Both the position numbers and the translations under genes were made by a program. A stretch of DNA of 21,169 nt from IMG/VR virus record IMGVR_UViG_3300023440_000621, positions 1 to 21,169 of that record. One strand, given 5' to 3'. Positions 15,501 to 20,608 of this stretch are shown here, one piece after another (the stretch's first letter is position 1; each line of letters begins with the position of its first letter). The notes beneath the pieces are model-generated. The model was not told where the DNA came from. It made no database searches and saw only the letters and a list, made by a program, of their open reading frames with translations. The DNA is from a virus.

Positions 15501-16717
15501 ATTTCGTACGCCACTATAGCGGGGTGCTGGTGCCGTCGTCGCAACTGCCCGCCGATGGGGAATTCACCAACGACACGTTCACTGCCGCGGACGGCACGCT
15601 CTCAGGCAGCCATACCTCCGAAGGCTCTTTGTGGACGGACCAGCAGACCGGCCTGCCGGACAACTGGTCGGCGAAGATCTATGGCAACCGCCTGGTGGGC
15701 GTCTCCAACGAGCTGAACATCTACGATGCCAATGCCAAGCCGCCGGTGGCGGACTATGTGGTCTCCGCCGATCTCTACGTGGCATCCATCCAGGGCAACA
15801 TGGGCATTGCGGTGCGGCACGACGCCAATAATGAGAATTACTATGGCGTGGTCACCGACGGCGCGACATGGACGCTATTCAAAAACGGGGGGTATCTGCA
15901 GAGCGATATCCTGGCGACCCTGACCCAGGCGCTGATTGTCGGGTGGACATACCGCATCAATCTGGAAGTGGTGGGCGACACCCTTAATTTCTGGATCGGC
16001 GCCACCAAACCGCCCCAGCCGGACATGACGGCAACGGACAGCGGGCTGGATGGCGCCGGGAACCCGGCCATCATCAAGGCGTCATTCAGCCCCTATATCA
16101 CCAGCAGCACGTCGGATACGGCCACTACCGGGTTTCATATCGATAATTTCCGCTGCGCCACGCTGCTGGATGGCTGGGAGGTGTTCGACCAGTTCGTGCC
16201 CTATCCGTTTCCCACCTGCACCTATGAGGCGACTGAGGTGGATCTCGGCTTCGACAGCGCAGCGCGGGTCTGGGCGGACATCGAGTCGGCGCTGGGGTTC
16301 GGCGAGACAGGTATCGCTGACCCCAGGCTGCAGATCGACTACCGCCCGGTGGCCGGGGCCTATGACGGATTCGAGGCGTGGTCCATCGGCAACCTGACCG
16401 CACGTTATTTCAAGTTCCAGCTGTCGCTGGACACCACCAAGGGCGTGGCCTATGTCTCGGCATTCACGCCCACCATCGACAACGAGGAGCGCAAGGAGCG
16501 CAAGACCGGGCTGACGGTGCCGGCCACGGGCCTGGCGGTGACATTCGATAAGCCGTTCCACCAGGCGCCGTGGATTGACCCGATGGTGGAGGGCGTCGGC
16601 CTGACCGCAACGCATACCAACGTGACCACGACGGGATTCACATTGTGGGTATTCGATTCAACCGGCTCGCCAGTTGCAGTCAGCAACGTGGCTGGCTATG
16701 AGGCAATAGGAGTTTAA
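12539..16717 (+). CDS. J-type tail tip / host specificity protein with fused I-like N-terminus
   Basis: This 1392-residue protein is read from TTG 12539, eight bases after GGAGG (12526-12530), inside the end of the previous gene. Residues 1-120 hold a ubiquitin-like stretch (AGQTVTVRVVPGDGQ) and a hydrophobic Gly-rich segment typical of lambda I proteins, fused to J. Residues about 440-635 match the tip attachment core. Two fibronectin III-like domains follow (about 760-860 and 870-965). Residues about 1011-1211 form a LamG/concanavalin-like domain (TFTAADGTLSG, NENYYGVVTDGATW). The C-terminus (VTFDKPFHQAPWIDP, then GFTLWVFDSTG) resembles an H-type lectin. It forms the tail tip and contacts the host surface. 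Domain edges are estimates. Confidence 0.9.
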   Translation: MPGKGAVQVVAAAHPLRSETVRADFPAGLSLAQMLGQARDDLYVELDGEPVPRERWAETIPGAGQTVTVRVVPGDGQTFLSFALLAASLWIPGALGLSGVVKGVAAAGIMALGQTLIGPPTQNTGGDEIPQRRDAITGVRNQINPYGPIPRVYGRHRFYPPLAAMPYTEIVGDAQYMRMLFCLGYGPLDISDPRIGDTPITSYEGVQYEVTESPTLFVDSVFEEALSVTLARSDQAGNSATRTTQADAEEISVDLTFPQGLARTTKKGKRHPMEVGIKIEYSPAGANTWSNVIDAQGLTLSSGLIQVADATQLRVNAETNTPQRAGIRWRVAKGQYDVRVTRTYEMNINNVYGAKDVLTDATTWTALRTINHNPPVNTSGILYFALVVKASDQLNRVIDRFNCIAQARLQVWDGSTWSEQATRNPAWAYADVLSGSANARALPTSRLVASELKAWADECTAKGYNFDAVIDYRTTVFELCRDIAAAGRASWALPDGQYSVVRDTGQTVPVQHFTPRNSWGFRAVKRFPDLPHAIKIRFLNEDADWQEDLAIVYDDGYTQANATKFESLEFRGVTNYNHAWKLGRYYLAALRLRPEEYELNVDVEHLVARRGDYVVAVHDVPLWGLGAGRIKSVTLDGSSNVTAITVDEELVMDGAKSYAVRIRTASNQSVLAQVVTVAGTNITSLTLQAPVSGPQAGDLFLFGEFGNESVDLIVTRIEPGPDLTARVVLADKADAIQSADSGAIPPFSPGITLPADPATIKPPAPIISSVASDESVLVRAGDGALQSRIVVGFQFVGASGFHALRVEGRYRISGSGGAWATVPPVDSATGAIPFGEVEDGVTYALEIRTVTAFGVPSDWTATTETVIGKTTPPADVTGFFVAQNGSVAVLRWDPNEDPDLEGYILRYRPRGNTTWEDATPLTTVTRGTNITTADLPPGDWTLLIKAVDSATVPNESLTAATADLLFVNTYDVISSAPQAPDWGGTLTNFVRHYSGVLVPSSQLPADGEFTNDTFTAADGTLSGSHTSEGSLWTDQQTGLPDNWSAKIYGNRLVGVSNELNIYDANAKPPVADYVVSADLYVASIQGNMGIAVRHDANNENYYGVVTDGATWTLFKNGGYLQSDILATLTQALIVGWTYRINLEVVGDTLNFWIGATKPPQPDMTATDSGLDGAGNPAIIKASFSPYITSSTSDTATTGFHIDNFRCATLLDGWEVFDQFVPYPFPTCTYEATEVDLGFDSAARVWADIESALGFGETGIADPRLQIDYRPVAGAYDGFEAWSIGNLTARYFKFQLSLDTTKGVAYVSAFTPTIDNEERKERKTGLTVPATGLAVTFDKPFHQAPWIDPMVEGVGLTATHTNVTTTGFTLWVFDSTGSPVAVSNVAGYEAIGV

Positions 16718-16719
16718 TC

Positions 16720-17895
16720 ATGCTGCCCAATTACACGACGACGGCGGATGCCGCGCAATACAAAGGCGACATCGACGAGAGCATCAATAACACACTGAAG
16801 CCGGTGACCACCGGCGGAACAGGAGATGCCTACACGGCAGCGCTCGGCATTAGCGCCTATGAAATCGGAAGGATCTATACCGTCAAGTTTGACCGGTCAA
16901 ACAACACGGCGACACCGACGCTGAACATCGACGGACTGGGCGCGAAGACGATCAAGAATATCGGTGGCAGTGCTGTTGCAGTCGATACGCTGATTATCAA
17001 CCATGTGCTGCATTTCCTGTACGACGGTACAGACATGATCCATATCACGCCATTCTTCGGCTCTGTAGTCGTAGATAGTGCAGGACGATTGGGAATAAAT
17101 GTTACTCCAGAAAATACATGGGCTGCTGGATGGCAAATACTCAGGGCTGGACAAAATTTCTCGATTATGTCCGGCCAAGGCAATAATGATACATACCTAC
17201 TCCAAAACGCTTTATGGAATGGAACAGGTTGGGTATATATAACGGCAGGACAGGAGGCTTCGGCGCTCCAAATGGATCCATTAGGCCGAATAACTATAAA
17301 AACTGCGCCTACCTCAGCAAACGCTGGAGATCCAATTACATGGAACAACGTAACAACTGTTTACAATAATGGTGGCGTAACTTACGGCTCCCCAACAGGC
17401 GGCAGCAAAGGCGTAGGTTCAGCAAATTTTGAGAAGGCGTATGTGCAAGGGAAGGAAGTCACGGGGCCATCGTTCCGCGCATTTCGCGGCAATACGTTAT
17501 CGGTCGCACCGGTAACCGATACCACGATCCCATTCAACTCCGAGACATTTGATGCCTCCAATGCTTACGATATCGCGACGGGGCAATTCAATCCGAAGAT
17601 TGCCGGTGAATATGCATTAACCGCCAAATTGAGGATATTGGCGCCTGATGCTGGAAAGGGGTATACGATTGCCCTGAACCATACGTCAGGGGAAATGGCG
17701 GCATTCACGAGGGTGGCAACGGCGGAAGAGGCGACGGCAGGGCTGCTCGATCTAAGCATCAGTGATGTGCTGCCATTCGATGGCAATCTCGATGAGGTGC
17801 ACGTCACGCTATATCACACGTCCGCTACTGCCAAGACGGTAACCGGCGGCAGTCCGAACCTAACTTTTTTCTCTGCGCATAAGGTGCCGTCATGA
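16720..17895 (+). CDS. Tail fibre with C1q-like receptor-binding head
   Basis: This 391-residue protein starts at ATG 16720, seven bases after AGGAG (16708-16712). Residues 1-107 are an attachment region with a TTGGTGDAYTAALG motif. Residues about 108-227 are clearly more AT-rich in codons and resemble shaft segments found in many phage fibres (GRLGINVTPENTW, LQNALWNGTGWVYI). Residues about 251-391 resemble a C1q-like trimeric head (SFRAFRGNTLSVAPV, IPFNSETFDASNAYD, FNPKIAGEYALTAKLRI). It probably forms trimeric side or tip fibres with the J-type protein. Its stop overlaps the next start (ATGA). The composition break suggests a swapped segment. Confidence 0.8.
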   Translation: MLPNYTTTADAAQYKGDIDESINNTLKPVTTGGTGDAYTAALGISAYEIGRIYTVKFDRSNNTATPTLNIDGLGAKTIKNIGGSAVAVDTLIINHVLHFLYDGTDMIHITPFFGSVVVDSAGRLGINVTPENTWAAGWQILRAGQNFSIMSGQGNNDTYLLQNALWNGTGWVYITAGQEASALQMDPLGRITIKTAPTSANAGDPITWNNVTTVYNNGGVTYGSPTGGSKGVGSANFEKAYVQGKEVTGPSFRAFRGNTLSVAPVTDTTIPFNSETFDASNAYDIATGQFNPKIAGEYALTAKLRILAPDAGKGYTIALNHTSGEMAAFTRVATAEEATAGLLDLSISDVLPFDGNLDEVHVTLYHTSATAKTVTGGSPNLTFFSAHKVPS

Positions 17896-18194
17896 GAGCT
17901 CCATGGCAATGCATCATCAAATGTTTGAAACCCCACCTCAAACGCTTCTGGGCTGCGCTGCGCGGCCGGGAGCAGAAGAAGAACGACCTGGCCGAGGGCC
18001 ATGCCTGGGTGAACCTGTTTGCCGAGGGGCTGCGCTGCGCGGGGGTGCCGGAGCGGGTCATCAAGGCCCGGCTCGGCGGGGTGTTCGGGCTGCCGCACCT
18101 GCTGGCCGTGGTGGCGGGCGGGCTGATCGTGTGGGGCGTGATCGGCGGCGCCCTGCACCTGGGGCAATACCTGACAGATGCCGGACGACATTGA
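17892..18194 (+). CDS. Single-pass membrane protein at the start of the lysis cassette
   Basis: This 100-residue protein starts in an ATGA overlap with the fibre gene. The N-terminal half is basic (RFWAALRGREQKKND) and residues about 67-91 form one hydrophobic segment (LPHLLAVVAGGLIVWGVIGG), giving a C-terminal membrane anchor. I do not recognise the family. Its place before an XhlA-like gene and the endolysin suggests a lysis accessory or holin-like factor. The codon bias matches the structural genes, so it belongs to the late transcript. Confidence 0.6.
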   Translation: MRAPWQCIIKCLKPHLKRFWAALRGREQKKNDLAEGHAWVNLFAEGLRCAGVPERVIKARLGGVFGLPHLLAVVAGGLIVWGVIGGALHLGQYLTDAGRH

Positions 18195-18411
18195 CATGGG
18201 CGGGGGTAATGATCAAACGATGGAGATCGATCCCATCGAGTATGGCAAATTGATTCAGGCCGTGGAGACGCTCACCAAGGAAGTCACGGAACTGCGCGGG
18301 CAGATCGACGGGCTGAAATCCAGCATGTCGAAGGGCCGCGGGATGCTGTTCGGGCTGCTGTTGGCGGCTGGGGTCTCCGGGGCCGGCATCACCTCATTGG
18401 TGAAGGGTTAG
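18178..18411 (+). CDS. XhlA-like coiled-coil plus C-terminal membrane segment protein
   Basis: This 77-residue protein overlaps the preceding gene by 17 bases. It has a coiled-coil helix (KLIQAVETLTKEVTELRGQI, residues about 24-43) followed by a C-terminal membrane segment (GMLFGLLLAAGVSGAGITSL). This layout is that of XhlA-type proteins that act with holins in some phages. No strong ribosome-binding site precedes ATG 18178; in-frame ATGs at 18196 and 18220 are alternatives. The lysis role is inferred from layout and neighbours. Confidence 0.6.
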   Translation: MPDDIDMGGGNDQTMEIDPIEYGKLIQAVETLTKEVTELRGQIDGLKSSMSKGRGMLFGLLLAAGVSGAGITSLVKG

Positions 18412-18414
18412 GAA

Positions 18415-18807
18415 ATGTCGGATTCTCCATGGCAGTATTTCCCCATCAGTGATCTGGTGTGCCGGTGCGGGTGCGGGCGCTGGGAGATGGACCATGATTT
18501 CATGCCCAAGATCGTGGGGTTGCGGCGCACGCTTGGGTTCCCTTTCATCGTCAGCTCGGCCTACCGATGCCCTGAATACAATGCACGTGTGTCTCACTCC
18601 GGGATGGACGGACCGCATACGACGGGGCGGGCCATGGATATCAAGCTCCATGGCGACCGTGTGCACGCGCTGCTGCGCCTGGCGGGCGACATGGGCATGA
18701 CGGGGATCGGGTTGTCACAGAAGGGCGACTGGGCAGCGCGGTTCGTTCACTTGGACGACCTCAGTTATGACGTGGGCCGGCCGCGGCCTTGGGTCTGGAC
18801 CTATTGA
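18415..18807 (+). CDS. Endolysin, peptidase M15 family
   Basis: This 130-residue protein carries the zinc peptidase M15 (Peptidase_M15_3-like) pattern. It has FIVSSAYRCPEYNARV, then candidate zinc ligands His68 and Asp75 in PHTTGRAMDIKLHG and His112 in RFVHLDD. These enzymes cut peptide bonds in peptidoglycan stems or cross-links. No signal peptide is present, so export to the wall would depend on a holin. An N-terminal Cys cluster (CRCGCGRWE, residues 16-24) is common in this phage branch. It lies between two small membrane-protein genes, as expected for a lysis cassette. Confidence 0.9.
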   Translation: MSDSPWQYFPISDLVCRCGCGRWEMDHDFMPKIVGLRRTLGFPFIVSSAYRCPEYNARVSHSGMDGPHTTGRAMDIKLHGDRVHALLRLAGDMGMTGIGLSQKGDWAARFVHLDDLSYDVGRPRPWVWTY

Positions 18808-18816
18808 GGAGGGCGC

Positions 18817-19068
18817 ATGAGCGAGAGCATCGTCAATACCAAAAAGCCCTGGCGGCCGCCCGCGGCGCCTGCCGATGTTCAAATGGAGCGCAGGCTGCGC
18901 ACGCGCAAATTTCTGGGGTTTGTGCTGGCCGCGCTGCTGAGCGCCGGGGGGCTGTATCTCGGTAAGATCGGCGGCGGCGAGTACATGACCATCATTCTGG
19001 CGCTGTATGGCACGTTCGTGACCGGCAACGTGAAGGAGAAGGCCGATGCGCTGGCTGACAGGCGTTAA
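18817..19068 (+). CDS. Putative holin
   Basis: This 83-residue protein follows a strong GAGGAGGG site (18806-18813). A charged N-terminus of about 30 residues precedes two membrane helices (FLGFVLAALLSAGGLYLG and MTIILALYGTFVTGN) and a short charged tail, the usual holin layout with both ends probably cytoplasmic. It lies directly between endolysin and spanin genes. It overlaps the Rz-like gene by 23 bases. No family-specific motif was recognised, so the holin call rests on topology and context. Confidence 0.7.
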   Translation: MSESIVNTKKPWRPPAAPADVQMERRLRTRKFLGFVLAALLSAGGLYLGKIGGGEYMTIILALYGTFVTGNVKEKADALADRR

Positions 19069-19426
19069 GGCCTGGTTGGCCGCGGGCGCCGTGATCGCGG
19101 CCCTGGGCGGCGCTCTGTGGCTCAGCGTGCGCAGAAACGCGGAGCTGGGCGTTGAGCTGCGCCAGAAGGACGAGGCCATCCAGATCTATGCCGAGAGCTG
19201 GGAGGCGGAGAGCCGCCGGCTGGCGGCCATTCAGGTGCGGTTCCAAGCAGCGCGGGACCGTGAATCGGAGAACACGCAGGTTTTCAACGAGCACAATCTC
19301 GATGATCTCATCAAGAAAAAGCCGGGCCTGGTGGCTGAGCGGGCTACTGCTGGCTATGAGCGGCTGTTCGATGCCATTGAAATGGCGTCCCGTGGAGCCG
19401 CCCAGGCTGCGCCCGCCACCCCCTGA
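19046..19426 (+). CDS. Inner-membrane spanin subunit (Rz-like)
   Basis: This 126-residue protein has an N-terminal membrane anchor (residues about 8-27, AWLAAGAVIAALGGALWLSV) followed by a long periplasmic coiled-coil region (ELGVELRQKDEAIQIYAESW and onward), the standard i-spanin plan. AAGGAG at 19033-19038 gives a 7-base spacing to ATG 19046, inside the holin gene. The second spanin gene starts inside it in another frame. With the Rz1-like lipoprotein it would bridge inner and outer membranes and disrupt the outer membrane. Spanins are poorly conserved, so topology and overlap are the main evidence. Confidence 0.82.
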   Translation: MRWLTGVKAWLAAGAVIAALGGALWLSVRRNAELGVELRQKDEAIQIYAESWEAESRRLAAIQVRFQAARDRESENTQVFNEHNLDDLIKKKPGLVAERATAGYERLFDAIEMASRGAAQAAPATP

Positions 19427-19577
19427 CGCCCTGCATCTCACGCGTATCGAGTGGCACGGCCTGGAGGGCTATCTGTGCCTGGACGCCGAGGGCTTCGAGG
19501 CCATGGGCCGCAACTGGCTGTCTACCCTGCGCTACATCGACCAGCAGAATGCCGTGGTGGAGTTCCTGTCGCAATGA
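19302..19577 (+). CDS. Outer-membrane spanin lipoprotein (Rz1-like), overlapping Rz
   Basis: This 91-residue product starts at ATG 19302 in a different frame inside the Rz-like gene and runs 151 bases past its end. The N-terminus is a short lipoprotein signal (MISSRKSRAWWLSGLLLAMS) with a lipobox-like LAMSGC, placing the lipidated Cys at residue 22. A proline-rich stretch (PVEPPRLRPPPP) follows, typical of Rz1 proteins. The ribosome-binding site is weak, consistent with low, coupled expression. Earlier in-frame starts would put a long basic region before the signal and are unlikely. Confidence 0.82.
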   Translation: MISSRKSRAWWLSGLLLAMSGCSMPLKWRPVEPPRLRPPPPDALHLTRIEWHGLEGYLCLDAEGFEAMGRNWLSTLRYIDQQNAVVEFLSQ

Positions 19578-19672
19578 TGGGGATGCTGGCAGAGGCTGTT
19601 CTGCTGGCGTTTGTAGTTGGTGTTGTGGTGGGGTTCCTGGTCGGTCTGATATCTCAAAAACAATCCTCTTAG
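19574..19672 (+). CDS. 32-residue single-pass membrane peptide
   Basis: ATG 19574 overlaps the Rz1-like stop as ATGA; a second ATG follows directly at 19577. The product, MMGMLAEAVLLAFVVGVVVG plus a 12-residue tail, is one hydrophobic helix with a short polar C-terminus. It is the last gene of the lysis cassette. I do not recognise a family. The tight overlap argues that it is translated; a role in lysis timing, such as an antiholin or pinholin-like partner, is only a possibility. Confidence 0.5.
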   Translation: MMGMLAEAVLLAFVVGVVVGFLVGLISQKQSS

Positions 19673-19696
19673 AATCCGTTTAGCCCCTCAAACCGC

Positions 19697-19729
19697 AACA
19701 TATCTGTTGACGATAACAACAGATATGTT
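19697..19729 (+). promoter_or_regulatory. Perfect 13-bp inverted-repeat operator of hicAB
   Basis: AACATATCTGTTG (19697-19709) and CAACAGATATGTT (19717-19729) are exact reverse complements separated by the 7-base spacer ACGATAA. The palindrome covers the -35 hexamer and most of the -35/-10 spacer of the predicted promoter. Toxin-antitoxin operons of this class are established to be repressed by HicB, whose C-terminal DNA-binding domain dimerises; this site is the evident binding target. Confidence 0.85.
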
Positions 19730-19734
19730 ATGCT
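19707..19734 (+). promoter_or_regulatory. Predicted sigma70-type hicAB promoter
   Basis: TTGACG (19707-19712) and TATGCT (19729-19734) are separated by 16 bases. The expected transcription start is about 19741, which is the hicA ATG, so the transcript may be leaderless. The local sequence is AT-rich in contrast to its surroundings. Confidence 0.6.
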
Positions 19735-19740
19735 GTATTC

Positions 19741-19917
19741 ATGAAGACGAGGGAATTCAAACGTTGGCTGACCAAACAGGGCGCTGTCTTCGAGCCCGGC
19801 AAGGGCGGCCATCTGAAGGTGTTCCTCAATGGCCGCCGCTCTGTGCTCCCTATGCATTCTGGTGAGATCAAAAAGGGCACCATGGAGGCCATCAAGAAAC
19901 AGTTAGGGCTCAAGTGA
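19741..19917 (+). CDS. hicA: HicA mRNA interferase toxin
   Basis: This 58-residue protein has the compact HicA double-stranded RNA-binding-like fold pattern. It begins MKTREFKRWLTKQGAVFEPG, followed by candidate catalytic His24 in KGGHLKVFLNGRRSVLPMHS and the conserved ending EIKKGTMEAIKKQLGLK. HicA toxins cleave mRNA and halt translation until neutralised. Usual HicA length is 55-85 residues, so this one is complete. No Shine-Dalgarno sequence precedes ATG 19741, and it lies at or next to the predicted transcription start. It is followed by hicB with a 13-base gap. Confidence 0.9.
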   Translation: MKTREFKRWLTKQGAVFEPGKGGHLKVFLNGRRSVLPMHSGEIKKGTMEAIKKQLGLK

Positions 19918-19930
19918 GCAGGAGGTCAAT

Positions 19931-20356
19931 ATGTTCAATTATCCCGTGAATCTCGATACCGCGGAGGAGGGCGGCTTTGTGGTGACGTTCCCCGACGTGC
20001 CGGAAGCCATCACCCAGGGCGACGACGAGGCCGAGGCGCTGATGGCGGCGCGCGATGCGCTGGAAACGGCGCTGGCCATGTATGTGGCGGCCCGTGAGGA
20101 TTTGCCCAGCCCCAGTGCGCCCAAGGGCCGGCCGATCGTGTCGCCCTCTGCGCTGGCCTGCGCCAAGCTGGCGGTCTATCAGGCGATGCGGGAGCAGGGT
20201 ATCGGCAAGGCCGACCTGGCGCGGCGTCTGGGATGGCATCTGCCGCAGGTCGACCGGGTGCTGGATCTGGATCATGCCAGCCGGCTGGATCAGATCGAGG
20301 CGGCGCTGGCGGCGCTTGGGAAGCGGTTGGATGTGGTGGTGAGTGAGGCGGCTTGA
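19931..20356 (+). CDS. hicB: HicB antitoxin with C-terminal helix-turn-helix
   Basis: This 141-residue protein follows AGGAGG (19920-19925), a far stronger initiation signal than hicA has. Residues 1-66 form the HicB fold (MFNYPVNLDTAEEGGFVVTF, then GDDEAEALMAARDALETALA) that masks the toxin active site. Residues about 80-135 form an XRE-like helix-turn-helix (AVYQAMREQGIGKADLARRL), expected to bind the operator at 19697-19729 and repress the operon. The toxin-first gene order is typical for hicAB. Confidence 0.92.
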   Translation: MFNYPVNLDTAEEGGFVVTFPDVPEAITQGDDEAEALMAARDALETALAMYVAAREDLPSPSAPKGRPIVSPSALACAKLAVYQAMREQGIGKADLARRLGWHLPQVDRVLDLDHASRLDQIEAALAALGKRLDVVVSEAA

Positions 20357-20393
20357 ATATCGTCCGAAATGGTGATTAATTTAATTAACGAGT

Positions 20394-20435
20394 TGGCCTT
20401 ATGCCCTTGTGGTGGCTCTGTTAAACCACCGGCCA
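20394..20435 (+). other. Composite RNA hairpin downstream of hicB
   Basis: TGGCC (20394-20398) pairs with GGCCA (20431-20435), and GGTGG (20411-20415) pairs with CCACC (20426-20430). The right-hand arms are contiguous, so the stems can stack, leaving a 12-base bulge on the left. There is no following T tract, so it is not a classical terminator. Its function is unknown. Confidence 0.4.
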
Positions 20436-20460
20436 TTGGATCTACCAGGGAAGCTCGCCC

Positions 20461-20520
20461 ATGCGCGCGCCTATACGTGATTTTCTGTTGCTGTTCATGT
20501 TGTTAGTTCCTCTAAACTAA
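20461..20520 (+). CDS. Possible 19-residue hydrophobic peptide
   Basis: The frame encodes MRAPIRDFLLLFMLLVPLN. AGGGAAG (20447-20453) lies seven bases before the ATG and could act as a ribosome-binding site. A charged start followed by a hydrophobic core resembles the layout of very small membrane-active peptides such as type I toxins, but no antisense RNA was identified and no family is recognised. It may be chance in an AT-rich region. Confidence 0.22.
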   Translation: MRAPIRDFLLLFMLLVPLN

Positions 20521-20608
20521 TAGACAAATTGTATCAAAATTATCGGAAAATCAACAGATAATATTTAATTTTTCTTGTATTTCAATACAAATATTGTGCC
20601 ATTTTTTG

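Larger units (their letters stand above)
20357..20608 (+). other. AT-rich intergenic region between convergent genes
   Basis: This 252-base stretch separates hicB from the minus-strand gene and is notably AT-rich from about 20500. It contains a palindromic TTAATTTAATTAA tract near 20380, a composite hairpin (20394-20435), a possible 19-codon gene (20461-20520) and a short inverted repeat (TTGTATTTCAATACAA, 20575-20590). No strong U-tract terminator, tRNA or recognised attachment site was seen. Confidence 0.5.

Noticed and set aside
20575-20590. Short inverted repeat as terminator for the convergent genes
   Set aside because: Only a 6-7-bp AT-rich stem without a clean T tract on either strand; too weak to call.
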